Source of the DNA: Bariatricus massiliensis
GTDB lineage: Bacteria; Bacillota; Clostridia; Lachnospirales; Lachnospiraceae
Assembly (NCBI RefSeq): GCF_900086725.1
Contig: NZ_LT574838.1
Location: forward strand, 248,001 to 312,000
Direction of reading: 5' to 3'
DNA: 64,000 nt
Part shown: positions 44,253 through 53,572 of the stretch, in pieces
How the letters are laid out: each line of letters opens with the position of its first letter
Numbering within the stretch: the stretch's first letter is position 1
Position numbers and translations under genes: made by a program
The notes under the pieces: model-generated
The model's input: only the letters and a program-made list of their open reading frames with translations
Database searches by the model: none
What the model was told of the DNA's origin: nothing

Positions 44253-46649
44253 TTACAGCCCTTTAACAAATACAAATACAAACTTCCGCCACACAGTCAG
44301 CCCAGACAAAACAGCCTTTCGGAACTTTTTATACAGGCCATACATCTTCTGCTGTTCCGCCTTCTCCAGCTGTCCTTCGGCGAAAGCTGCCCGCAGGGCG
44401 CAGTCGTAGAGCCATTCCCATTCCTCCTCGGTCAATTCTGTGAACCGCTCTTGCAGCCATTGCAATGTTTCCCTGTCATTCAACTCCCTCTCTTTTGGCG
44501 CAGCAAACACAGCGATTTTATAAACAGCTCGAAATATATTTTTGATTCCTTGATTCTGTGTCTTTACCCGGAAACCATATCTCTTTTTCTGCATACGGAT
44601 TTTTTGCTGCACGACACAGAGAAGAAGCACGGAAAATGCAAAGACAAATAGCAGCGCTGCGCCTGCCGCCAGTTTAGGCAGAACCCGTTGTCCTCCGGCC
44701 GCTGCCCCATTCTTTTCGTTTCCGTTTTTCCCCTCTGTCGGGACTGGGATATTCTCACCGTTGGTGTCTTCTGCATCCGCAGGCGCCTCCGGAGACTGTC
44801 CCTGCTCCGCCTGATTGGCGGGAGTCTCCTGCTCTTCCTGCTGCTGTTCATTCTCATCCGGCGCATCTCCTGCATCATGATTTTCCGGCTCTTCCGTATT
44901 GACTTCTGTCGTCCAATCTTCATCTTCTGAAAAGGGAAGTGTATGTTCCTGCACCTTCCAGCCAATACCGGGCTGGAAAGTCTCACACCATGCATGTGCC
45001 ATCCCGTCTGTTACCTCTGCCTTGTAAGACCCGTCCTCCTGCATTTTAAAAGCTGAGGGCGGTACCGCATAGCCTTCTACATATCGGGACGGATAACCAC
45101 ATTCGCGGTAAATTAACGTGGCAGCCGTAGCGAAATGGACGCAGAACCCCCGGCGGCTCTCCAGCAAAAAGTGCTCGGTAAAGTCTTCATCCGACGGATA
45201 TCTTCCCGGCTCTCTCGTATACTTTAGGCTGTCGTTGAACTTTTCATCGATAGACATCTTCACTGCATTCAGCGAACGGGTATCCATATCACTGCAATAT
45301 TTCTCCAGTTTTTCCAGACCCTGTGCCTTCGTGGTATAGGCTTCCTCTACGTATTCCTCATAAGCCTTCCATATCTCTGTTTCCTCCCCCAGCTCTCCCC
45401 GATATAATGCCGCCGCCTGAATGCGAGGAAAAAAAGAGTAGACTCTTTCCGTCTTCCCTCTTCCTTGGATATAGGCATCCGCATAGACAGAATCGTTCTC
45501 CGTGACATTGACAAAATAAGGAGCGTAGGCAAATTCATCCGAGGCTCCCGTGAGACGCACCTGCATTTGAAGGGGAGTGATGTTGTCCTGACCTTCCTCA
45601 AGTCTCTTATACGGTTCCCCGAACAGCTCCCCGCCCTTACCGGCAGCCCCTGCACTTCGAAGCATCCGCTTGAAATCACGCGCGGAAGGCTCTTCCCACT
45701 TTTTACCCGTATACTCCGAGCCCACATAAGCTTTCAGATAAAGTCTCTCCGGAGGAGCTTCCTCCATCACAATTTCCATATCCTTGCTTCCCTGCGGCCG
45801 ATTCTCGGCCAGATTCCGCAAGTCCCCTTTTCCGATTCCCCCAACGGAATAATTGGCACTTCCACGAAATCTTTCTGCCACGGCCTCCCCCAGATCCAGC
45901 TGCTGGGCCTCTACCAGCTTATCGTGAATTCTGATGTATTCCTCCTTGTTCCCGTTTCTGGATTCCAAAATCAACGGTTGAATCAAGGAAGCAAAAAGAA
46001 CTACTGCCGTATAAAGGCATCCGGCTGTCAGAACCTCTCTTTTCAGCATAGTGAGATTCGTCTGGGAATATACAAGAACGTAGAGCAGCCCTGAGCCGAT
46101 AATCAGCCATCCGCTTGGAGCGGAGGGCATATACCCTACCGTGGCAGCCAAGAGAAACGGCAGGAAAATGAACGCAATCGCTACAAGAATACACCTTCTG
46201 GCTCTGAGAACCGCCGCCAATACTGCGGTCAGCATCATTTGTATCATGACTACTGCCAACATACATCCCGCACTGCCCATCTCCGCAAAAAGAGGCTGGC
46301 TGGCAGTGTAAAATTCATTGTGCAGTGTAATGTAAACATTTGCGATATGCCTGAAGCCGTCTGCCAAATAACTTTGCATGGAAAACCCTAGCAGCAGGCA
46401 GACAAAAACAGTCAGAAGAACCGCCGGCACCCTCCCTTTTCTTTTCCGAAATATAAAACTCCAGATTAAAACAGGAAAAATCAGGCTGATATAGACCACC
46501 GCCGGCTCCACATTTATCCGAAACACAGACAAAAATCCGTACCAAAAAGAAACGGCCGCCATATATAATGTCACCATATGTACCGCCATATTAATTGGTT
46601 TCTCGGTATGTTCTAACTGCTGCTCTGTCTTGATTTCAAATCCATTCAC
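44253..46649 (-). CDS. Transglutaminase-like membrane protein
   Basis: 798 residues. About seven N-terminal membrane helices (to ~220), an extracytoplasmic part, and a transglutaminase core with Cys in RRGFCVHFATAATLIYRE, His in GMAHAWCETF and the acidic position in WKVQEHTLPF (~480-590). Then an acidic Gln/Glu/Pro-rich linker, a last helix (AAGAALLFVFAFSVLLLCVV, ~655) and a C-terminal helical domain. The usual TgpA-like third member of moxR-DUF58 operons. The GTG at 46649 has AAAGGGG 9 nt upstream; an earlier in-frame ATG lies inside the DUF58 gene and is rejected. Substrate unknown. Confidence 0.9.
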   Translation of the reverse strand: MNGFEIKTEQQLEHTEKPINMAVHMVTLYMAAVSFWYGFLSVFRINVEPAVVYISLIFPVLIWSFIFRKRKGRVPAVLLTVFVCLLLGFSMQSYLADGFRHIANVYITLHNEFYTASQPLFAEMGSAGCMLAVVMIQMMLTAVLAAVLRARRCILVAIAFIFLPFLLAATVGYMPSAPSGWLIIGSGLLYVLVYSQTNLTMLKREVLTAGCLYTAVVLFASLIQPLILESRNGNKEEYIRIHDKLVEAQQLDLGEAVAERFRGSANYSVGGIGKGDLRNLAENRPQGSKDMEIVMEEAPPERLYLKAYVGSEYTGKKWEEPSARDFKRMLRSAGAAGKGGELFGEPYKRLEEGQDNITPLQMQVRLTGASDEFAYAPYFVNVTENDSVYADAYIQGRGKTERVYSFFPRIQAAALYRGELGEETEIWKAYEEYVEEAYTTKAQGLEKLEKYCSDMDTRSLNAVKMSIDEKFNDSLKYTREPGRYPSDEDFTEHFLLESRRGFCVHFATAATLIYRECGYPSRYVEGYAVPPSAFKMQEDGSYKAEVTDGMAHAWCETFQPGIGWKVQEHTLPFSEDEDWTTEVNTEEPENHDAGDAPDENEQQQEEQETPANQAEQGQSPEAPADAEDTNGENIPVPTEGKNGNEKNGAAAGGQRVLPKLAAGAALLFVFAFSVLLLCVVQQKIRMQKKRYGFRVKTQNQGIKNIFRAVYKIAVFAAPKERELNDRETLQWLQERFTELTEEEWEWLYDCALRAAFAEGQLEKAEQQKMYGLYKKFRKAVLSGLTVWRKFVFVFVKGL

Positions 46650-46663
46650 GCTTCTATTCCCCT

Positions 46664-47800
46664 TTATACGGTCAAAAACAACTTGTCCCACTCCGGCTCC
46701 TTGTCTCCGTCCAGCCTGTGGAGCTGCACCCCATTTACGCTAATTCTTCCTTCCATATCAAATTCCACGGTACTGCTGAAGCTCTCCCCCTTAAACGCTT
46801 CCTCTCTCAGGCTTTCGGCTGCTTCTGCCCCCTCATAAGACTCCGTGAACAATAGGCGGTGCATCAGCTCATAGACATGTTCTTCCCTGCTGACTCTTTT
46901 TTTTACGATCCGCTGGTTTTCCTTTTCGTACCATGCAGCCATATGGACACACTTCTCTTCCAAAAGAGAGAGAGACAATGAAGCGGCCGCCTCCAGCACA
47001 TACGCCGGAGTGCGGGCTCTTTTCTGTCTTTGTTTGGGAAGTACCCGTCTATTTTTGAGCCTCTCCCCTTTTTGCTCCAAGTCCAGCCAAATCAAGACTA
47101 CACACCCCATAGGGCGTCCATGCTCCTTGACCAGCAGTTCTGAAGCCTTGGCAGACAGTTTCCAATGAATATCGTGCACGGAATCCTTCTCCCGGTACTC
47201 TCTGATCTGATAGATTTCAGACGGGTCGTCCCCGCTTTCATGATCTGAATACTCCTCCGCGTCCGCAATAAATTCCCTTGTCCGCCTCGTTATCTCCAAG
47301 GGAAGAATATGACATTCCGGCAAAATGCCGACCTTCTGTCTCAAGTTTGTCCTTCGCTTTATTTTTAAAATGTGAAATGCATCATAGAGATGCAGCTCCC
47401 TAGCCTCCACAATCATATTTCCACAACCTGACGCCCGGAAGGTAAATTGCGTAGTGGTCTGTCCCTTCTTTTCCACACTTCCCCGCAGCACACAGCCTCC
47501 GGTCTCCCCGGAAAACTGATTCAATAGCCGTATTTTAATTCGAAAATGTACCCCCGGCATTGTGGATTCATTCTTCACGGTCACATATGCCGTCACTTCC
47601 TGATTCTTCTCCGCTATGGGCAATATTCTTCCAAAAGACAGGCTGATTTTTTTCCTCAAAATTAGTAACTCTGCGGAAGAAAAAACAAAATATATGATTT
47701 CCGCTGCCAAAAGTCCCGACAAAATCTCATCCTCATACAGGAAGAAGCAGTATAGCGTCAGGCAGAAAACAGCGGCATATATGCAGACTCTTTTCATCAT
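46664..47800 (-). CDS. DUF58 domain protein
   Basis: 378 residues: two N-terminal helices (VCIYAAVFCLTLYCFFLY, ILSGLLAAEIIYFVFSSAEL), an immunoglobulin-like segment, and the DUF58 hallmark YREKDSVHDIHWKLSAKASELLVKEHG (given in part) near 230, followed by a von Willebrand A-like fold. Works with the MoxR ATPase in a presumed metal-chaperone or envelope-assembly complex; mechanism unproven. Eight nt after moxR and 14 nt before the transglutaminase gene. Confidence 0.9.
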   Translation of the reverse strand: MMKRVCIYAAVFCLTLYCFFLYEDEILSGLLAAEIIYFVFSSAELLILRKKISLSFGRILPIAEKNQEVTAYVTVKNESTMPGVHFRIKIRLLNQFSGETGGCVLRGSVEKKGQTTTQFTFRASGCGNMIVEARELHLYDAFHILKIKRRTNLRQKVGILPECHILPLEITRRTREFIADAEEYSDHESGDDPSEIYQIREYREKDSVHDIHWKLSAKASELLVKEHGRPMGCVVLIWLDLEQKGERLKNRRVLPKQRQKRARTPAYVLEAAASLSLSLLEEKCVHMAAWYEKENQRIVKKRVSREEHVYELMHRLLFTESYEGAEAAESLREEAFKGESFSSTVEFDMEGRISVNGVQLHRLDGDKEPEWDKLFLTV

Positions 47801-47807
47801 ATCCCAC

Positions 47808-48755
47808 CTATTTCTCTCTGACGGCAGGCGCTTTTACTTCCTGCAGTACCTTTGTCAGCACATCCTCCGGCAGCACGTGCCCCACCCGTGCCTTCGTGCT
47901 TAGATGAACCCGGTGGGCCGCCGTACATAAAAATACATCCTTCACATCATCCGGCAAGACATAGTTCCTGCCAGAAATCCATGCCTTCGCTCTCGCCATG
48001 GCAGACAGCGCCACCGTACCACGGGGACTGAGCCCCGTGTCAAGAAGTTCCTGTTCTCTGGTGGATTTAGCCAGCTCCGCAATATAAGCATATATCAAGT
48101 CATGGATATAGATTGACGCCGTCTCCTCCTGCATCTCCAGAATATCCTCCGCCGTCATCACACGCTCCACCTGCACCACCGGACTGCCATATTTTCTACG
48201 CTTAAGAATCTCCACTTCCTCCTGAACCGTTGGGTATCCCATACGAAGACATACCATGAAACGGTCAAGCTGGGAATCCGGCAGAAGCTGCGTCCCGGCG
48301 GAACCCACTGGATTTTCCGTCGCGATCACGATGAAGGGAGTACCGGTCTTCCTCGTCACGCCGTCCACCGTCACAGTCCCCTCCTCCATGGCTTCCAGCA
48401 GGGCCGACTGGGTCTTCGGTGAAGTCCGGTTTATCTCATCCGCCATAAACAGATTGCAGATTAACGCACCCGGCTGGTAGACGAACCGTCCCGTTTCTTT
48501 CTGATAGATAGAAAATCCCGTCAAATCCGCCGGCATAACATCCGGTGTGAACTGGACTCTGTGCTCCTTTATCCCCATTGCCTTTGAAAATGCAAGCGCC
48601 ATGGTCGTCTTGCCCACACCCGGCATATCCTCTATCAAAATGTGGCCCTTGGCCGCAATCGCCATCATAATCTTCTCAATCGCGTCTTCTTTTCCTACCA
48701 CCGCTTTTTGTACTTCTCTTACCGCGCTCTTAGCCGACTTATACAATCCATCCAT
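47808..48755 (-). CDS. MoxR-family AAA+ ATPase
   Basis: 315 residues: Walker A EDMPGVGKTTMALAFSKA (~40), Walker B FMADEINRTSPKTQSALLEAM (~110), sensor 1 VIATENPVGSAG, and the lid with LSPRGTVALSAMARAKAW. MoxR proteins act as chaperones for von Willebrand-type partners such as the adjacent DUF58 protein. ATG at 48755 has AAGGAGG 6 nt upstream; an in-frame GTG further up overlaps that site and is unlikely. Confidence 0.94.
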   Translation of the reverse strand: MDGLYKSAKSAVREVQKAVVGKEDAIEKIMMAIAAKGHILIEDMPGVGKTTMALAFSKAMGIKEHRVQFTPDVMPADLTGFSIYQKETGRFVYQPGALICNLFMADEINRTSPKTQSALLEAMEEGTVTVDGVTRKTGTPFIVIATENPVGSAGTQLLPDSQLDRFMVCLRMGYPTVQEEVEILKRRKYGSPVVQVERVMTAEDILEMQEETASIYIHDLIYAYIAELAKSTREQELLDTGLSPRGTVALSAMARAKAWISGRNYVLPDDVKDVFLCTAAHRVHLSTKARVGHVLPEDVLTKVLQEVKAPAVREK

Positions 48756-48802
48756 AAAATCCCTCCTTACGTCCACTTTTGTATGTGTCCGCTGTTATAT
48801 CA

Positions 48803-48830
48803 ATCATAACATAGCTTGCCACAATTTCAA
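48803..48830 (-). promoter_or_regulatory. Promoter of the moxR operon
   Basis: Minus strand: TTGAAA (48825-48830), 16-nt spacer, TATGAT (48803-48808). The -35 overlaps the last codons of helD. Read-through from helD is also possible. Confidence 0.55.
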
Positions 48831-50887
48831 AGCAGCTTGGAGAGTTCTCCGCTATAAATCAAGTGCAGTTCATGCAGGGCCCGGGTGATGGCAACGTAAA
48901 GCAGCTTGGCGTCGGCAGCAGTTTCTTGATAATTGGAAGCGCTCGGCTCCCAGAGAATGACTGCGTCAAATTCAAGCCCCTTTGTCTGCTCTACAGGGAG
49001 CACCATCACTCCCTTTTTAAAGTCTTCCTCCCCGGCTGCCCCCGCCGTAACACCAAGCAGGCCTGCCGCCAGCTCCGCCTGTGCTTCATTTCTGCATATT
49101 ACCGCAATGGTCTCATATCCGGATTTTTGTATATCCCCGATCAGGGAAAGGGCCTTATCTCCCATCTGCCGGAATGTGTCCCCGCCTCCCTCTGGCAAAA
49201 CCTCCTGCTTCCAGAGCTGCACCGGCTTCCCGTGGCGGATGACGGGCTCGATTTTATAGTTCCCTGCCGATGCCGCGCTCAGCACCCTTCCCGCATACTG
49301 CGAGATTTCAATCGTATTGCGGTAGCTTTTTGCCAGTACATGGAACCTTACCTTGGCCGCCGCAAAAACGCCTTCCGCCAATGTATCCCACTCGTTCATC
49401 CCGGTCTCAAAATTAATATTCTGGGACACATCTCCCATGATTGTAAAATAACAGTCCGGCAGCGCCTGCCGCAGTACATAGTAGACTGCCGCCCCGAAAT
49501 CCTGCGCCTCATCCACGATAATCTGGCGAAAGTCTGTGTTCTTTTCCTTTGCCGACACTCGCACATAGATCAAAGTAAGGGCAGCCATATCGTAAATATC
49601 GAACCGTCCCTTCTGGACATGTTCCAGCACAGTTTCAATCCATAGCTCCTCCGGGTTACCGCGCAGATAATCCAGCAGAAATTCGATATAGATATCTGAA
49701 AGCTTCCGTCCTTTTTTCCATACAAACCAATTTTTATATTCCTTGATTTTCCGGGCTCTCAGCTCCTTTTGTTCCTCCTCGGCAAGCAGCATTTTGATTC
49801 TGCCTCTCAGACGTTCATTCAAGTAGGTAACCAGCGCAGCTATGGACTTCTCCCCGCTTCGTTCTAACGTTTCCCGTATACTCTCGCCGCTCATGAATAC
49901 TCCGTCCTTATCGTCGCCGATATCTTCCAGCGGGAAAACACTTTCCCGTATTTTCTGCAAGTATTCCTCCAATGCCTTGATAAAGCAAAGTTTACTTTTA
50001 CCGGATTCTCCGGCTCCCGTCCTGATAAACCGGTAACTTTTCTTCCACTCCTGCTCCAGTATCCGCACAAAAAAGCGCTCCATGCGCAGCTGCTTTACAT
50101 TGCTCACCTCCAGTTCCGGCAGGCTGGCGGTGATATAGTGCAGAAGCATCTCGCTGCCCGCGATAATGCAGAACTCTTCCGGCGCAAATTTTTCTTTGTA
50201 GTTATATAATATATAGGAAATGCGGTGCATCGCGACCGTAGTTTTCCCACTCCCGGCCACTCCCTGCACAATAAGGCTGGCATAAGGTGTCTCACGTATG
50301 ATTTGATTTTGCTCCTTCTGTATCGTAGAAATAATATCACCCAGAACGGCCTCTTTATTCTGTGACAGATACTTGACTAACAGCACATCATTTGCCGCCA
50401 CATCGCTGTCATAATATCCAAGGAGCCTGCCGTCCGCGATATCGAAAGTGCGCTTCAGACTCAGCTCAATGGGAATCTCTGACCCGTCCACCGTGCCGTA
50501 ACTCCCCCGCCCCAGCTCATTCTCATAATAAACGGACGCTACAGGCGCGCGCCAGTCCACCACAAGCATACGGTGTCCCGACAGCATGATCCCGTTTTTC
50601 CCGATATAAAGCTGCTCCTTCTTCCCGGTCTCCACCCCTTCATAATCAATCCGTCCAAAATACGGCTTCTCGTAGGCCGTCCGGTTCTTCCGCAGAGAGA
50701 CCTGACAGCCCTCCTTGATATCCACACTCACCACAAGCTGGCTGTAGAGCTCATTCGCTCCGAGCCGCACCGCCCGGAACAACTCCTCGGACTCCGCCGT
50801 CACCTCGGCAAGCTGGGTTTCCAGCCGCTCGATATTCTCTTTTATCTCCTTACGGCAATCTGCCAAATGCTTCTTTTCCCACTCCAT
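48827..50887 (-). CDS. helD: HelD-type RNA polymerase recycling ATPase (UvrD-like)
   Basis: 686 residues. N-terminal coiled coil (EIKENIERLETQLAEVTAES) that in HelD enters the RNA polymerase secondary channel, the PYFGRIDY and DWRAPVASVYYE segments peculiar to HelD, Walker A VQGVAGSGKTTVAMHR (~215), DEAQDF, and the late helicase motifs (TKGLEFDAVILWEP, LYVAITRALHELHLIY). HelD removes stalled polymerase from DNA and in some species gives rifampicin tolerance. GGAGGAG precedes the ATG by 8 nt. Divergent from the ABC-F gene. Confidence 0.92.
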   Translation of the reverse strand: MEWEKKHLADCRKEIKENIERLETQLAEVTAESEELFRAVRLGANELYSQLVVSVDIKEGCQVSLRKNRTAYEKPYFGRIDYEGVETGKKEQLYIGKNGIMLSGHRMLVVDWRAPVASVYYENELGRGSYGTVDGSEIPIELSLKRTFDIADGRLLGYYDSDVAANDVLLVKYLSQNKEAVLGDIISTIQKEQNQIIRETPYASLIVQGVAGSGKTTVAMHRISYILYNYKEKFAPEEFCIIAGSEMLLHYITASLPELEVSNVKQLRMERFFVRILEQEWKKSYRFIRTGAGESGKSKLCFIKALEEYLQKIRESVFPLEDIGDDKDGVFMSGESIRETLERSGEKSIAALVTYLNERLRGRIKMLLAEEEQKELRARKIKEYKNWFVWKKGRKLSDIYIEFLLDYLRGNPEELWIETVLEHVQKGRFDIYDMAALTLIYVRVSAKEKNTDFRQIIVDEAQDFGAAVYYVLRQALPDCYFTIMGDVSQNINFETGMNEWDTLAEGVFAAAKVRFHVLAKSYRNTIEISQYAGRVLSAASAGNYKIEPVIRHGKPVQLWKQEVLPEGGGDTFRQMGDKALSLIGDIQKSGYETIAVICRNEAQAELAAGLLGVTAGAAGEEDFKKGVMVLPVEQTKGLEFDAVILWEPSASNYQETAADAKLLYVAITRALHELHLIYSGELSKLL

Positions 50888-50943
50888 GACTTCACTCCTC
50901 CTTTCAAAGCATAGTTATCGTAACAAAAAGAAAAATAAAATAC

Positions 50944-50972
50944 TAGACTTTTATTTCGGCTTATGATATCAT
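50944..50972 (+). promoter_or_regulatory. Promoter of the ABC-F gene
   Basis: TAGACT (50944-50949), 17-nt spacer, TATCAT (50967-50972). Predicted start near 50979, giving a leader of about 95 nt that contains a terminator-like hairpin. Confidence 0.6.
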
Positions 50973-51009
50973 GGATAATGAAGTGTGAGAAAAATTAGAA
51001 AAACGAATC

Positions 51010-51038
51010 GCTGACCATGTATGAGGTCAGCTTTTTTT
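51010..51038 (+). terminator. Leader terminator/attenuator of the ABC-F gene
   Basis: GCTGACC (51010-51016), 8-nt loop, GGTCAGC (51025-51031), then seven Ts. The gene to the left (helD) reads away, so the only transcript it can stop is the ABC-F leader, 37 nt before the start codon. Confidence 0.75.
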
Positions 51039-51074
51039 ATCATTTTATGCGACAAAGGAGAACTACGAAAGATT

Positions 51075-52640
51075 ATGAGTATTTTAAATGTAGAACATTT
51101 GACCCACGGCTTCGGTGACCGTGCTATTTTCAATGATGTTTCTTTCCGCCTTTTAAAAGGCGAGCATATTGGACTTGTGGGGGCGAACGGGGAAGGCAAG
51201 TCCACGTTCTTCAGCATTGTGACCGGAAAATTCGAGCCGGATGAAGGAAAAATTGAATGGGCCAAAAATGTCCGTGCAGGCTATCTGGACCAGCACACAG
51301 TGCTTGATGAAGGAATGACCATCCGGGATGTGCTGAAATCTGCATTTTCCTATTTGTTTGAACTGGAAGAAAAGATGAATCAAATCTGCGATTCCTTGGG
51401 GGAGACTGACCCTGCGGACATGGATATGCTGATGGAAGAGCTGGGAACGATTCAAGATACGCTTACGATGCACGATTTTTATATTATCGACTCCAAGGTG
51501 GAGGAAGTCGCCAGAGCGCTGGGACTTCTGGAACTTGGGCTCGACCGTGACGTCACAGACTTGAGCGGCGGACAGCGCACGAAAATCCTGCTCGGCAAGC
51601 TTCTTTTAGAGAAGCCGGATATCCTCCTTCTGGACGAGCCTACCAACTATCTGGATGAGGAGCACATCACTTGGCTGAAGCGGTATTTGACGGATTATGA
51701 AAATGCATTTATCCTGATTTCACATGACATTCCATTCTTGAACGAAGTAGTCAACATCATCTATCACATGGAGAATCAAGAATTGAACCGTTACGTGGGC
51801 GATTACGAGCATTTTCAAGAGGTCTATGCGGTGAAAAAGGCGCAGCTCGAGGCCGCTTACAAGCGGCAGCAGCAGGAAATCAGTGAGCTCAAGGACTTTG
51901 TTGCCCGTAATAAAGCCAGAGTATCCACACGAAATATGGCCATGTCGAGACAGAAAAAATTGGACAAGATGGATGTGATAGAATTGGCTGCGGAACGTCC
52001 GAAGCCGGAATTCCATTTTAAGACCGGGCGCACACCGGGTAAATATATTTTCGAGACCCACGATTTAGTCATCGGATATGACCGGCCCTTAAGCAAGCCT
52101 TTGAACCTCTCTATGGAGCGGGGACATAAGATAGCCCTTGTGGGTGCCAACGGAATCGGTAAGACTACGCTTCTCAAAAGTATTCTCGGCCTGATTCCGG
52201 CGTTGAAAGGCAGTTGTGAGCTGGGCGAGAATCTGCAGATCGGCTATTTTGAACAGGAAGTGAAGGGCGACAACCGCACCACCTGTATTGAAGAAATCTG
52301 GGAGGAATTCCCCTCCTTCACACAGTATGAAGTGCGCTCCGCTCTGGCCAAATGCGGACTGACCACGAAGCATATCGAGAGTCAGGTGCGTGTGTTGAGC
52401 GGCGGGGAACAGGCAAAAGTCCGCCTCTGCAAGCTGGTGAACCGGGAGACGAATATCCTGCTTCTGGACGAGCCCACCAATCATCTGGATGCCGACGCAA
52501 AAGACGCATTAAAGAAATCACTTCTCGAATATAAGGGAAGCGTCCTCCTTATCTGCCATGAGCCGGAGTTCTACCGCGACGTGGTATCCGAGGTATGGGA
52601 CTGCACAAAATGGACAACATTAGAGGGAGCTGCCCGTTAG
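51075..52640 (+). CDS. ABC-F family ATPase (ribosome-associated)
   Basis: 521 residues, two soluble ATPase domains and no membrane part. NBD1: GANGEGKSTFFSIV, LSGGQRTKILLGKLL, LLLDEPTNYLD. Linker (P-site tether) region ~240-320, rich in Lys, Arg and Gln (KRQQQEISELKDFVARNKAR). NBD2: GANGIGKTTLLKSI, LSGGEQAKVRLCKLV, LLLDEPTNHLD. ABC-F proteins act on the ribosome, either as translation factors or by displacing antibiotics; the sequence alone does not decide. The start ATG has AAGGAGA at an unusually long ~13 nt. The leader attenuator suggests expression controlled by ribosome stalling. Confidence 0.93.
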   Translation: MSILNVEHLTHGFGDRAIFNDVSFRLLKGEHIGLVGANGEGKSTFFSIVTGKFEPDEGKIEWAKNVRAGYLDQHTVLDEGMTIRDVLKSAFSYLFELEEKMNQICDSLGETDPADMDMLMEELGTIQDTLTMHDFYIIDSKVEEVARALGLLELGLDRDVTDLSGGQRTKILLGKLLLEKPDILLLDEPTNYLDEEHITWLKRYLTDYENAFILISHDIPFLNEVVNIIYHMENQELNRYVGDYEHFQEVYAVKKAQLEAAYKRQQQEISELKDFVARNKARVSTRNMAMSRQKKLDKMDVIELAAERPKPEFHFKTGRTPGKYIFETHDLVIGYDRPLSKPLNLSMERGHKIALVGANGIGKTTLLKSILGLIPALKGSCELGENLQIGYFEQEVKGDNRTTCIEEIWEEFPSFTQYEVRSALAKCGLTTKHIESQVRVLSGGEQAKVRLCKLVNRETNILLLDEPTNHLDADAKDALKKSLLEYKGSVLLICHEPEFYRDVVSEVWDCTKWTTLEGAAR

Positions 52641-52705
52641 GCGAACACCGATAAGGAACTTTTGTAAACAAGGACACCCTCTGTCGCGTAACATTCCTAC
52701 CCTAA

Positions 52706-52738
52706 ACGGCGGATTGAAATCAATATTCAACCCGCCGT
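52706..52738. terminator. Weak hairpin between converging ABC-F and AlkD-like genes
   Basis: ACGGCGG / CCGCCGT stem with a 19-nt loop, 65 nt past the ABC-F stop. No proper T-run on either side. Confidence 0.4.
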
Positions 52739-52752
52739 ATGACTTCTATATT

Positions 52753-53532
52753 TTATTTGGCGCAGGAGCATCCCGCCGCCGAAGCAACGTTTTTTCGTTG
52801 GGCAGTGTTACTTTCATTATATGCCTCCATACCCATTTTGGATTTAGACGAAATCAAACGCTTTCTTCCTTCCACTTTAATTACAGTTTCCAATTCCTTT
52901 ATGGCATCTTTTGCAATCCAAACCTGTGCTTTATTTCCACTTTCTAATAACTCGTGGGCTAATAAAAGTGCTTCTTCATTAAAGTTAAAATCAACTTTCC
53001 CTACCTCCCTCAAAGCCCATGAAGCAGCCTTTTTAATATGCTCATGCTCATAGTTTGAATGTTCGTGTATTAACTTCAAATATAAAGTTACTGTGTCCTG
53101 CTTTATTCTTTTATCATGTATAGCTGCAGAAGCAATTAGTGTAAATGCCGCTCGCTTTTTGTATATGTGATTCGAAGTAATCCATTCACTTATGTACTCA
53201 TTGTAATTTGGAAGTTTAATAATCAGGTTTTTGCATAAGTGGTCGCACAAATCCCATGAAATTACATCTTCCATAAGATTATCAATCTCACAAAATTCAA
53301 GGCTCTTACGCTCGAATAAAAGTACCGCAAGCAGTCTTGCCTCGTGGTAATTGGTATGCCATAATTCAAAAGCTAATTGGTTTGATTTATCCAGTTGTTT
53401 TGCAAGATTCCTTAATGTAGCAGTTGATACGCCTATACAATACCTTTCGGGGATACCCATTTTGACAATATTGGATTTATATTTCTCTGTTGCCTCTTCC
53501 CTCAGATATTCAATGATTTCAACGCTATTCAT
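52753..53532 (-). CDS. DNA alkylation repair protein (AlkD-like HEAT-repeat glycosylase)
   Basis: 259 residues, all-helical, matching the DNA alkylation repair family: GIPERYCIGVSTATLRNLAK, LWHTNYHEARLLAVLLFE, WDLCDHLCKNLI, KKRAAFTLIA, AASWALREVGK. AlkD proteins excise alkylated purines by HEAT repeats. The ATG at 53532 has AAGGGG 9 nt upstream; earlier in-frame ATGs are less well placed. AT-rich, like its upstream neighbour, so the pair may be a recent arrival. Starts 41 nt after the AraC-type gene. Confidence 0.87.
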   Translation of the reverse strand: MNSVEIIEYLREEATEKYKSNIVKMGIPERYCIGVSTATLRNLAKQLDKSNQLAFELWHTNYHEARLLAVLLFERKSLEFCEIDNLMEDVISWDLCDHLCKNLIIKLPNYNEYISEWITSNHIYKKRAAFTLIASAAIHDKRIKQDTVTLYLKLIHEHSNYEHEHIKKAASWALREVGKVDFNFNEEALLLAHELLESGNKAQVWIAKDAIKELETVIKVEGRKRLISSKSKMGMEAYNESNTAQRKNVASAAGCSCAK

Positions 53533-53572
53533 CTGATAATGCCCCTTCATATTTTTAATAAGTTCACTCCTT

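Noticed and set aside
50978..50998. Six-codon frame (MKCEKN) at the predicted ABC-F transcript start
   Set aside because: No ribosome site, and the start would be at the very 5' end; too short to support.
51017..51118. 33-codon open frame starting in the ABC-F leader hairpin loop
   Set aside because: No ribosome site and most of it overlaps the ABC-F coding sequence; kept only as a weak leader-peptide possibility.
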